Positions 7,988 through 15,479 of a DNA stretch of 22,659 nt are shown in pieces. Source of the stretch: B46-G9 sp964581175 (GTDB taxonomy: Bacteria > Desulfobacterota > DSM-4660 > Desulfatiglandales > Desulfatiglandaceae); NCBI GenBank assembly GCA_964581175.1, contig CAZONI010000062.1:1-22659 (forward strand). Reading direction: 5' to 3'. Position numbers and translations under genes: made by a program. Below the pieces are notes generated by a model. The model had not been told where the DNA came from, ran no database searches, and was given only the letters and a program-made list of their open reading frames with translations. The first letter of the stretch is position 1; every line of letters starts with the position of its first letter.

Positions 7988-8889
7988 ACGAATTGCATCT
8001 CCTTGTGCTTCCTTCGGTAAAAATAGAGGCTCAACATGGTGAGCAGCATCAGTCCCATGCTGACCGCCGCGCCGAAAGGCCAGTCGCGGCTGGCGCCGAA
8101 CTGCTGCTCGATCAGGTTTCCTACCAGCATATACTTGGCTCCCCCCAGCAGGTCAGGCACCACAAACATTCCCATGGCAGGAACAAACGTCAATATCACG
8201 CCCACGGAAAGCCCCGGTAATGTCTGCGGCAGGATAGCCTGCGTGAATACTCTTACCCTGGATGCATAAAGATCCTGGGCCGCCTCCACAAGAGCCCAGT
8301 CCAGCCGTTCTACGCTCGCGTAGAGCGGCAGAGCAACGAACGGGAGGAAGATGGTGACCATTCCGATATACACCGCGAATGCATTGGGGTAGAGCGGGGT
8401 GTTCGGGGGGATGAATCCCAGCAGATTCGCGAGCCTCGCAGGAGGAAATTCCGGCGCCAGGATCAGGAACCAGGCATAGGTTCGTATCACCATATTGGTC
8501 CAGAAAGGGATGATCACCAGCATGAGCCACAGGTACCGGGTCCTTTCCGGGCGGCTGCAGATGAAGAAACATAAAGGGTAGGAGAGAATGACTGCGATCA
8601 GGCTGGTCACAAAGGCAACCCAGACGGACCGCCATAAGATAATGATGTAGTCGGCGGTCCACCCGAAAACGCTGAAACCCAGCAGCCGCTTATAATTCTC
8701 AATGGTAAACGTCCACTCGAGCTGACCGTAGGAACCACGGGTCGCAAAACTGACCACCACCAGGACCAGTCCAGGCAGGACAAGGAAAAGCAGGATCCAG
8801 AGCATCCCGACGCCCAGGAATTGCAGCCCCTGTTTTGTCAGGCGGCGCTGAGTCGTCAACTCGCCGTACCAGATAAGTACTCTATTCAT
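7984..8889 (-). CDS. potB: Polyamine ABC transporter permease PotB
   Basis: A 301-residue permease with six predicted membrane segments and a slightly longer N-terminus than E. coli PotB. Diagnostic segments are PFWTNMVIRTYAWFLIL (the PotB 'PFW-N-L-R-YAW' motif), the EAA loop VEAAQDLYASRVRVFTQAILPQTLPG, and FVPAMGMFVVPDLLGG (the PotB 'P-G-FV-P-LLGG' element). The start overlaps the end of potA by 8 bases. The ribosome binding site is poor, so its translation probably depends on potA. Confidence 0.95.
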   Translation of the reverse strand: MNRVLIWYGELTTQRRLTKQGLQFLGVGMLWILLFLVLPGLVLVVVSFATRGSYGQLEWTFTIENYKRLLGFSVFGWTADYIIILWRSVWVAFVTSLIAVILSYPLCFFICSRPERTRYLWLMLVIIPFWTNMVIRTYAWFLILAPEFPPARLANLLGFIPPNTPLYPNAFAVYIGMVTIFLPFVALPLYASVERLDWALVEAAQDLYASRVRVFTQAILPQTLPGLSVGVILTFVPAMGMFVVPDLLGGAKYMLVGNLIEQQFGASRDWPFGAAVSMGLMLLTMLSLYFYRRKHKEMQFV

Positions 8890-9922
8890 CCAGTATCACC
8901 AAGGCTTCCGGAGGAAACTCCAGCCAGACTTCCTCACCGACCGCATAGTCCCGGTAGGTGGCCGTACGAACCCTCAGCGGGCCGGGATCAAGCCAGAGAT
9001 CGATATCCGTTCCCCGGTAAATTGCTTCCCTGATTTGCGCCCTGATGCCGTTGACGGAGGACGGACCGTCCGCAATGCAAATTCGCTCGGGCCGAATGGC
9101 CACGGTTCCCTCTTCCCATTTGGGTTCGCGTTTCAGGGCAAAAAATCCCACACTGGTTTCAATTCCTCCGTTCTCCTTTCTTCCCTGGAGCAGATTCGCC
9201 GCGCCAAGAAATTCAGCCACAAACCGGGTCTCCGGCTGTTCATATACTTCTTTCGGCGAGCCGAACTGTATGATTTTCCCCTGGTTCATCACGGCGATAC
9301 GGTCCGAAACCACCATGGCCTCTGATTGATCGTGGGTAACCAGGATAAAAGTCTGTCCCAGTTTCCTCTGCAGCCTCCTCAGTTCCACCTGGACCTGGGC
9401 ACGCAGCTTTGCATCCAGCGCGGACATGGGTTCGTCCAGCAACAGGACCTTGGGTTCATTAACCAGTGCGCGGGCAAGGGCTACCCTCTGCTGCTGTCCG
9501 CCCGACAGCTGATGGGGATGCCGGTCGGCCATTTCCTGGAGGCCGAGCATTTCCAACCGCTTGCTGACGCGGCTTTCCACTTCATGTTTGGGATACTTTC
9601 GGGACCTGAGACCGAAGGCGACATTTTCAAAGATGGTGAGATGGGGGAAAAGGGCGTAGCTCTGAAAAACCGTGTTGACCTGGCGCTTCGTCGCGGGCAA
9701 GGTTGTAATATCCTCCCCTCCGAGAATGACTTCACCTCTGTCGGAAAGCTCAAGGCCCGCAATGATGCGCAGGAGCGTGGTCTTTCCGCACCCGGAAGGT
9801 CCCAACAACGTGAAGAACTCCCCTTCATAGACATCCAGGGATACATCTTTGAGGGCCTGCACCTCGCCAAAACTTTTGTCGATCCCTTTGACCGCCAGCC
9901 CCGTATCTCCCGTCACAGACAT
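8882..9922 (-). CDS. potA: Polyamine ABC transporter ATPase PotA
   Basis: This ATPase energises the PotBC channel. It carries Walker A GPSGCGKTT (about residues 41-49), the Q-loop VFQSYALFPHLT, the signature LSGGQQQR, Walker B VLLLDEP and switch histidine VTHDQ. A C-terminal region of about 110 residues follows, containing a TOBE-type element (VAIRPERICI). These features and the length of 346 residues fit PotA. The second ATG (ending at 9922) is preferred over the one two codons earlier because AGGA lies 7 bases ahead of it. It is the first gene of potABC, 144 bases downstream of the agmatinase gene with ATGTCAAA repeats between, so co-expression with agmatinase is likely but not certain. Confidence 0.95.
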   Translation of the reverse strand: MSVTGDTGLAVKGIDKSFGEVQALKDVSLDVYEGEFFTLLGPSGCGKTTLLRIIAGLELSDRGEVILGGEDITTLPATKRQVNTVFQSYALFPHLTIFENVAFGLRSRKYPKHEVESRVSKRLEMLGLQEMADRHPHQLSGGQQQRVALARALVNEPKVLLLDEPMSALDAKLRAQVQVELRRLQRKLGQTFILVTHDQSEAMVVSDRIAVMNQGKIIQFGSPKEVYEQPETRFVAEFLGAANLLQGRKENGGIETSVGFFALKREPKWEEGTVAIRPERICIADGPSSVNGIRAQIREAIYRGTDIDLWLDPGPLRVRTATYRDYAVGEEVWLEFPPEALVILDE

Positions 9923-9960
9923 AGGCATATCCTAGCCCGGATAAACCGGAAAAGAGACAA

Positions 9961-9982
9961 ATGTCAAAGCTTAAATGTCAAG
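9961..9982 (+). repeat. ATGTCAAA-type repeat ahead of potA
   Basis: ATGTCAAA at 9961-9968 and ATGTCAAG at 9975-9982 are the same short motif found in the potC-potD gap. Two separate occurrences flanking potABC suggest a shared regulatory or dispersed repeat element. The function is unknown. Confidence 0.45.
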
Positions 9983-10065
9983 TGAAACCTAACATCGTCA
10001 AGGACCACATATCCCGCCGGCCTTTCTGCAGCACCCAGGGACGACGGGGTACCGATCGATTCTTG

Positions 10066-11007
10066 TTACGCTCTGTCAAGCGCCGCACTCATGAGTTCCA
10101 GGATACAGCGAGCGGCCAGGTGAGCGGTAACGGCACTCCGGTCGTCCAGAAAAGGATTTACTTCCACTACATCGAAACCGACGATCTTTCCTCTTTGCGC
10201 AAGGACATCGAGCACGTCGGAGAAATGCTCGAAAAAGAGCCCCCCGGGCTCAGGTGTGCCTGTGCCGGGCGCAAGAGAAGGATCAAAGAAATCAATATCC
10301 AGGCTCACATAATAGTCGCCCTCCTCAAAAAGAGAGGGACGGGGATTTGACAGCCACGTTCTGAGTTCTCTGGCGGTGAGTATTTTAATACCATTTTCTT
10401 CTGCCCAGGCGATGTCCTGACCCGCATTTGTCAGTCCCCTGACGCCGATAATCGTGATGCTCTCTGCAAGCCCCTCTTCCCTGATAAGGAGAACGGGACT
10501 TCCATGGGTGTAGGTGCTGTAACTGATCCTGTCGCAATCCACGTGGGTATCGAAGTGGACATAGTGAGTCTTCCGTCCCTTGAGCGCCCGCATAACAGGA
10601 AACGTGATCGAGTGATCCCCGCCCGCAATGGCAGGCACCGCGCCGGCGTCCAGGATTGCTGTAATGCTATTTGTGACTGCGGTCCAGTTCTTTTCCAGGC
10701 ACAGAGGCTCTATGGGAACGTCTCCGGCGTCGACCACCTTCTTTCCGGAAAGGATCCAGCGGCGTCTGTCTGCGTCGTAGAACCGCCCTTCCACTCCCTC
10801 GTAACTGTAAAACATGGAGGCATCGCGAATTGCCCGGGGGCCGAACCTGGTCCCCGATCGGTAGGTAGTCCCTTCATCGTAGGGAATACCCAGGAACACG
10901 GCGTCGACATCTTGCCCTGTCTCCCACAAGGGATACCCCGCAAAGGTGGCAATCCCGGAAAATGGAAGATTATCTTTCGGCGGTGAAAAAGGCGATCGTG
11001 GAAACAC
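10066..11007 (-). CDS. speB: Agmatinase-family ureohydrolase
   Basis: A 313-residue arginase/agmatinase-superfamily enzyme that hydrolyses a guanidino group to urea; agmatine to putrescine is the most likely reaction given the adjacent polyamine transporter. All manganese ligands are visible: GGDHS (H132), DTHVD (D153, H155, D157) and SLDIDFFDP (D237, D239), followed by PGTGTPEPGG, which is typical of agmatinases rather than arginases. The start is a GTG ending at 11007 with AAGGAGGG 5 bases ahead; a longer in-frame reading from a TTG at 11043 runs through that ribosome binding site and is rejected. Guanidinobutyrase or guanidinopropionase activity is a realistic alternative because these paralogues share the motifs. 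It is probably co-transcribed with potABC. Confidence 0.88.
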   Translation of the reverse strand: MFPRSPFSPPKDNLPFSGIATFAGYPLWETGQDVDAVFLGIPYDEGTTYRSGTRFGPRAIRDASMFYSYEGVEGRFYDADRRRWILSGKKVVDAGDVPIEPLCLEKNWTAVTNSITAILDAGAVPAIAGGDHSITFPVMRALKGRKTHYVHFDTHVDCDRISYSTYTHGSPVLLIREEGLAESITIIGVRGLTNAGQDIAWAEENGIKILTARELRTWLSNPRPSLFEEGDYYVSLDIDFFDPSLAPGTGTPEPGGLFFEHFSDVLDVLAQRGKIVGFDVVEVNPFLDDRSAVTAHLAARCILELMSAALDRA

Positions 11008-11065
11008 AGTGTCCCTCCTTGAAAAATCTGCGATGGCAAACAATTACGTTTTAGGCGCCAAGCTC

Positions 11066-11144
11066 AGGGCATAGGGCGCAGGGTACCTAATAGATCAGCG
11101 TCGTTTTCCTTTCCCTGCGCCTTACGCTTTGCGCCCTAAGCCCT
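11066..11144. repeat. Imperfect inverted repeat / long hairpin ahead of agmatinase
   Basis: AGGGCATAGGGCGCA (11066-11080) is complementary to TGCGCCCTAAGCCCT (11130-11144) at 14 of 15 positions. An alternative inner pairing joins GCGCAGGG (11076-11083) with CCCTGCGC (11113-11120). The element lies between the small secreted-protein gene and the agmatinase gene. It resembles dispersed GC-rich intergenic palindromes rather than a classical terminator, since no T-run follows. Confidence 0.6.
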
Positions 11145-11259
11145 TGAACTCCAATTATTTTCCTCGTTTCATCATCCCTTATCACCTTACAGGCAAGTCT
11201 CGGTTCCAACCACGCGATAGATTTTGTTTGATTTCTCAATTCTTCGGGCAGATGTGGGG

Positions 11260-11625
11260 TCAAAATGTGTCACGTGGACTGAAAATCCCTTTTCTGGGTT
11301 TTCCCGATTTGAAGGGTGAAGCAGGAGCGATGTCATCTGGCAAGGGACAGCCACAGGCTGCATAAGCTGCAGCTTCCAAACGTCGATCCCAGTAAAGGTT
11401 ATCATCTTTCTCACATATCCAATCCCAATGATAGTGATAGCACCGAATTTTGGCTTTTTGGTCAGGACAGGTTGCCAAATACTCAGGGTAGATATAATAC
11501 CTAGGGGCTTGACGTTTCAGGAATATTTTTTTTTCACCGCCGGCCGAAGAGGGCATAACCAAAGCGACCGCCAAACAGAAGAAAAAACCAGATAAAATCA
11601 GTAAATTCCGTATAGTTTTTCCCAT
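11260..11625 (-). CDS. Small secreted protein of unknown function
   Basis: A 121-residue protein with a clear signal peptide (MGKTIRN, a hydrophobic core to about residue 23, then SSAGG). The mature part is short, with five cysteines (TCPDQ, RCYHYHWDWICE, ACGCP) and many aromatic and histidine residues, suggesting a periplasmic or outer-surface domain with disulfides or a metal site. I do not recognise the family. The ribosome binding site is poor, so expression is uncertain. It lies between the amidohydrolase and the agmatinase gene, separated from both by 250-320 bases, so it may be an independent unit. The sustained reading frame and signal peptide argue that it is real. Confidence 0.62.
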   Translation of the reverse strand: MGKTIRNLLILSGFFFCLAVALVMPSSAGGEKKIFLKRQAPRYYIYPEYLATCPDQKAKIRCYHYHWDWICEKDDNLYWDRRLEAAAYAACGCPLPDDIAPASPFKSGKPRKGIFSPRDTF

Positions 11626-11942
11626 ATGATTAGTTCAGAGCCCGATCCCATAGGACGTGTTTGCGAATGTCTCCATATTTTTCATTTAGTTGCGGACACA
11701 TAAGGTTGACTGGCTAAAATGTCGAGCAAAAATGATAGCAATAAAATAGATTTTCCTTTTTCGCCGAATTTACCCGTGAAATTCTAACAGAATCCTGTTG
11801 AAATAACATGCAACTTCTAGCTTTCCTCATTAACAAAACCCTTCGATAGCGTCAATAGCTTTGAACGAAACATAGGTGCCAACCTTGAAAGGTTCCTGAA
11901 TTTCATAAGCACCAGTTTATCGACTTTTTTATTGAATTTCAT
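11626..11942 (-). other. AT-rich intergenic region after the amidohydrolase
   Basis: No gene is supported. Small inverted repeats are present, such as AACCTT-GA-AAGGTT near 11881, but the loop is too tight for a terminator. A sigma54-like -24 element (TGGCACC) occurs on the minus strand near 11881, but its -12 part reads TTTC instead of TTGC. Confidence 0.5.
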
Positions 11943-13490
11943 TTAAAGAGAGTTTGGATCATAGCGGTGTCCCTTTACAAAAACCATCTCAATCTTTATG
12001 GATGATATACTATCCACGCCGACCTTAAAGGGATCTTTATCAAGAACAACAAGATCGGCGGACTTACCCGATTCGATCGTTCCTTTTTCTTTTTCCTCAA
12101 AAGCACTCCGAGCAGCCACAGAAGTGAACATCTCAATTGCTTCGTGAAGGGTGACCCGCTCTTCAACATTGGGATGGTTGATCGCTGCTTGTATTCCGGC
12201 CAAAGGATCATAGGAGGTAACCGGACTATCTGAACCACCACTGATAGGAATACCATGATCAAGGATTGTTCGGTATGGGTGAACCCACCTAAGTCTAGCT
12301 TTCCCCAGTAAAGGCTCATAAAGTTCCAAACTCTTCTGGCCAACAAAGGCTGGCAAAAATGCTGGTTGCATGGAAGCCATAATCCCTGCTTTGGCCATTC
12401 GGGTGATTTGATTAGCTGTAGGGAGTTCCAAGTGTTCAATTCTATGACGGTGGTCAGTTCGAGGAAAATCCCGCAAGGCCTTTTCCATGGCCCACAGTAC
12501 CTGTTCGATAGAACGCTCCGATTCGCAGTGTACCGCCACCTGAAGCCCGGCGCGGTTGGCTTCCAAGATAAATTCGTCCATGGTTTGCTGACTGAACGTC
12601 AATGTTCCATAATTGTCGGGTTCATCGGCGTAAGGTTCAAAGAGAGCCGCCGTATGTGCCTCGAAAGCACCATCAGCGCATATACAACCCCCCACCCGCG
12701 GAAGCCCTAATTCCTGCACCTCACTCAAAAGCATAGATTGATTGTAGCACACAACTTTGACCGGTAACTGATCGCGGTTCAGCCAGATAATCTTGGTATC
12801 TCCGGCTCCGAGGTCTCCGCCGTCTAAGGCATGAAGAGTCGTGATCCCCTTTTTCAGAGCCCTCCGAGCGGCCTCTTTCAAGAACCCTATTTTGGATTCA
12901 TCCGGCGTAAGTTTGCTCATAGTCGGGTGGACAAACGTCAAAATTCCAGGATCGCGTATGACACCGGTGGGTTTGCCATCCAGCATATCCAATCCCTCAA
13001 GAATCATCGGAACTCTGATAGCCTCCCACGCTTTAGAATTAAAAGAACACAGGTGACAGGTGGCATGCAGTAAAAAAACCGGGTGATCGGGGCAAGCCCG
13101 ATCCAAATCGGCCCGCGTAGGCATGCGTCTTTCAGTGATATCTTGTTCATTGAAATAACTAGCACGGATCCAGGCACCTTTTTCGGTTTCCTTTGCTTTT
13201 TGAGAAATTTTTTCCAGAAGCTGTGCAAGATTTTCAACATCATCAAGATGAACAGCCGAGGCCATAAGGCCGCTGAGCATCATATGCTCGTGGGTATCGA
13301 TAAACCCGGGCAATACAGTTTTACCTGCCAGATCTAATACCGGCCAGCCCTGGTTAATAAGACCTTGAACAGCTGCATTATCTCCCACAGCCACAATTTC
13401 GGCGTTCTCAATAGCCAGTGCTTGGGCTCGAAGGTGTTCAGCTGCCATAGTAATGACATTCCCGTTTTGAATTATCAAACGCTCATCCAT
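11943..13490 (-). CDS. YtcJ-type metal-dependent amidohydrolase
   Basis: A 515-residue amidohydrolase-superfamily protein of the Amidohydrolase_3/YtcJ branch. The metal-binding HxH appears in GFIDTHEHM (H67, H69). Further likely ligands are H321 (AVHCESE), H353 (HRHRIEHLEL) and D421 (GGSDSPV). ADGAFEAHTAALFEPYADE is the family's 'DGS-GSRTAAL-EPY' segment. The start ATG at 13490 is fixed by GGAGGAG 6 bases ahead; an upstream TTG in frame runs through that site and is rejected. Members hydrolyse amides, formamides and cyclic C-N bonds, and substrates are rarely predictable. As last gene of the transporter operon, it probably acts on the imported compound in the cytoplasm. The lysine common just before the DG motif is not seen, where cysteines occur instead. 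Confidence 0.88.
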   Translation of the reverse strand: MDERLIIQNGNVITMAAEHLRAQALAIENAEIVAVGDNAAVQGLINQGWPVLDLAGKTVLPGFIDTHEHMMLSGLMASAVHLDDVENLAQLLEKISQKAKETEKGAWIRASYFNEQDITERRMPTRADLDRACPDHPVFLLHATCHLCSFNSKAWEAIRVPMILEGLDMLDGKPTGVIRDPGILTFVHPTMSKLTPDESKIGFLKEAARRALKKGITTLHALDGGDLGAGDTKIIWLNRDQLPVKVVCYNQSMLLSEVQELGLPRVGGCICADGAFEAHTAALFEPYADEPDNYGTLTFSQQTMDEFILEANRAGLQVAVHCESERSIEQVLWAMEKALRDFPRTDHRHRIEHLELPTANQITRMAKAGIMASMQPAFLPAFVGQKSLELYEPLLGKARLRWVHPYRTILDHGIPISGGSDSPVTSYDPLAGIQAAINHPNVEERVTLHEAIEMFTSVAARSAFEEKEKGTIESGKSADLVVLDKDPFKVGVDSISSIKIEMVFVKGHRYDPNSL

Positions 13491-13533
13491 TGCAATCTCC
13501 TCCAGCAAAGCTGTCTAACTTTTCTTGGGCAAG

Positions 13534-14511
13534 CTATTTAGACACAACTGCAATGACCTCACGCCGTCGCAACCGGCCAATTTGTTTATCGATCCAATCA
13601 ATAAACTGCATGACACCGCCTGGGAAAAAAAGGATGATGGCACATATCAACGCTCCCAGCAATGCCAACCGAAAAGTTCCGGCAAGTCGCAGAAACTCGT
13701 TTCCGAAAACAATAATTACAGCCCCCAATACGGCTCCAGGAAAACGACCGGTACCTCCCATTTCCATCATTGCAATAGTTAATAGAAACGGTTCGATGCC
13801 TAATGTCGTTGGTGATATATCGCCAAGGTAATGCGCATAAAAACCACCAGCGACCCCAGTCAAAAATGAAACCATCGCAAAAACTTTGATTTTTTCTTTG
13901 TATTCATTGACACCGAGTGCTTTGGCAAAACCCGCGGAATCTCTTAGAGCCACGAAGGCAAGCCCCGTCGAGGAGTTAATGATCTTATAAATAATGGCCA
14001 GCATTAACAGAAAAACAATGAAAGTGATATAGTATGATTGCATGCGTGTAATGCCTTCAAAAAGCGGTGGAATATCATGCAATCCCATCGCCCCTCCAGT
14101 AATTGAGCGCGTCTGGGTTAAGATGGTCGGCAGCGAATCGGCAAATATCAAGGATAACAACGCAATATAAATGCCACTTAACTTTAATGATGGGAGACCC
14201 ACAAAAACAGTTACCAGAGCTGTGCTGCCCAGGCCACCAAGAAAAATACAAAGCCACGGAGACCACCCGAAGGCTTTGGCCAGAATGCCCGAGATGTAAC
14301 CCCCGATGGCGAAATATCCGATGTTACCCAGGGAGAAGATTCCAGCATATCCCATGAGCAGATTCCAGCTGGATGCCACTACAGACCAAATGAAGAAAAG
14401 AATGAAAATATGCATGATATAATTATTGCCCTGAATCAACGGATATAAGGCAACGAATATGAAACATAGAATGATTCCTATCTTTTTCCAGCCAAATAAT
14501 TCATGCATCAT
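13534..14511 (-). CDS. livM: LIV-type ABC transporter permease LivM (second system)
   Basis: A 325-residue permease with eight to ten hydrophobic segments. The hallmark LLMGYAGIFSLGNIGYFAIGGYISG (about residues 51-75) corresponds to the LivM 'G--G-LSLG-A-F-GIGAY' element. VALRDSAGFAKALGVNEYKEKIKVFA (about 191-216) is the coupling loop. GGTGRFPGAVLGAVIIV near residue 250 and the C-terminal FFPGGVMQFID segment also fit. Two adjacent ATG codons (14511, 14508) can serve as start; AAAAAGG just upstream is better spaced for the second. It follows LivH by 29 bases and precedes the amidohydrolase by 43. Confidence 0.94.
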   Translation of the reverse strand: MMHELFGWKKIGIILCFIFVALYPLIQGNNYIMHIFILFFIWSVVASSWNLLMGYAGIFSLGNIGYFAIGGYISGILAKAFGWSPWLCIFLGGLGSTALVTVFVGLPSLKLSGIYIALLSLIFADSLPTILTQTRSITGGAMGLHDIPPLFEGITRMQSYYITFIVFLLMLAIIYKIINSSTGLAFVALRDSAGFAKALGVNEYKEKIKVFAMVSFLTGVAGGFYAHYLGDISPTTLGIEPFLLTIAMMEMGGTGRFPGAVLGAVIIVFGNEFLRLAGTFRLALLGALICAIILFFPGGVMQFIDWIDKQIGRLRRREVIAVVSK

Positions 14512-14540
14512 ACCTTTTTACCCCATTTTTCAGTAGGTTA

Positions 14541-15410
14541 TTACAGAGATCGGCCTCCGAGAAGTCCCTGTGGCCTCAAGAGCAAAATGATGAGAAACAT
14601 AATAAACCAAATGGGCATAACCCACAGAGAGCTGAGGTAAAATGTAGCTATGGCTTCCGCAATTCCCATGATGAATGCCGCATAGACAGCTCCCGTCACA
14701 CTGCCCAATCCCCCGAGAACAACAATTACAAACCCCTTAATCATCCAATCCCAACCAATGTGCGGCGTCATATAGTACTTACTAGCCAAAAGTATTCCGC
14801 TAAAGCCTGTTACCGCGGTCGCCATCGCAAAAGCGAACCCAAAAATCCTATTGATACTAATACCCACAATTTTAGCGCCATCCATATCTTGAGCCACTGC
14901 CCGCATTGCCTTGCCAAGCCAGGTCTTCTTTAAAAACAAACTGAGTGCCACAATAAAAATCCATATGATGATAATCAAACCGATGTCATTCCAATTGATA
15001 TACATAGTACCAATTTTAAGGCCACCCTTAAAAAATACCGGAATCTGTTTGACCCTGGGCCCGAATACCTGGAGTATTAAATTTTCTAAAAGTATCGCTA
15101 AGCCGAGGAGAAAAATAATAGTTGAGAATTCCCAGTTAGGTTTTTTAAGCAGGGGATTGATTGTAGCTTTGAAGACGAACAACCCGAAAAAATACATCAT
15201 GAGCGAAGCCAAGGCAATAGACGGGAGAAAACCCAAACCTAATTTAGTCAACAAAAGCCAGGTGAAATAGCCCCCTAAAACAGCTATGATACCATGTCCG
15301 AAGTTAAAGACACGGATAACACCATAAATGATAGTTAACCCTAAAGCCATGGTGGCATAAAGAGAGCCTGAAATGAGACCGCTGACAAGGATATCAAATA
15401 GTTCGTTAAT
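14541..15410 (-). CDS. livH: LIV-type ABC transporter permease LivH (second system), probable ATT start
   Basis: This LivH permease pairs with the downstream LivM. Family landmarks are LGLTIIYGVIRVFNFGHG, which leads into the first periplasmic segment, the coupling loop GKAMRAVAQDMDGAKIVGIS, and the C-terminal RPQGLLGG. The first in-frame ATG (15350) would delete most of helix 1 and has no ribosome binding site. Reading 20 codons further upstream restores INELFDILVSGLISGSLYAT, the normal LivH N-terminus, and gives 289 residues, the usual length. No ATG, GTG or TTG lies in frame between there and the upstream stop. An ATT codon at 15408-15410 sits 7 bases after a perfect AGGAGG, so it is the likely start. 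A sequencing error in the start codon is the main alternative. Confidence 0.9.
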   Translation of the reverse strand: MNELFDILVSGLISGSLYATMALGLTIIYGVIRVFNFGHGIIAVLGGYFTWLLLTKLGLGFLPSIALASLMMYFFGLFVFKATINPLLKKPNWEFSTIIFLLGLAILLENLILQVFGPRVKQIPVFFKGGLKIGTMYINWNDIGLIIIIWIFIVALSLFLKKTWLGKAMRAVAQDMDGAKIVGISINRIFGFAFAMATAVTGFSGILLASKYYMTPHIGWDWMIKGFVIVVLGGLGSVTGAVYAAFIMGIAEAIATFYLSSLWVMPIWFIMFLIILLLRPQGLLGGRSL

Positions 15411-15448
15411 GGGTACACCTCCTATGAAGAAAAATTGGAAAACCCATC

Positions 15449-15479
15449 CTTATTTTTAAGTTCTTGTCTTAAAAATAAG
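15449..15479 (-). other. Perfect 12-bp hairpin at the livF stop codon
   Basis: CTTATTTTTAAG (15449-15460) and CTTAAAAATAAG (15468-15479) are perfectly complementary around a 7-base loop. The livF stop codon lies within the stem. In RNA this is an A/U-rich stem located about 40 bases before the livH start. It may act as a processing or stability element separating ATPase and permease parts of the mRNA, or as a weak two-way terminator-like structure. Confidence 0.7.

Noticed and set aside
11867..11881. Sigma54-like sequence on the minus strand (TGGCACC-TATG-TTTC) ahead of the secreted-protein gene
   Set aside because: The -24 part is good but the -12 part lacks the essential G of TTGC, so it is probably not functional.
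11877..11900. AACCTT-GA-AAGGTT as a terminator after the amidohydrolase
   Set aside because: The loop of two bases is too small and no T-run follows on the minus strand.
15348..15350. First in-frame ATG as the livH start
   Set aside because: It removes the conserved N-terminal helix and has no ribosome binding site, unlike the ATT site 60 bases upstream.
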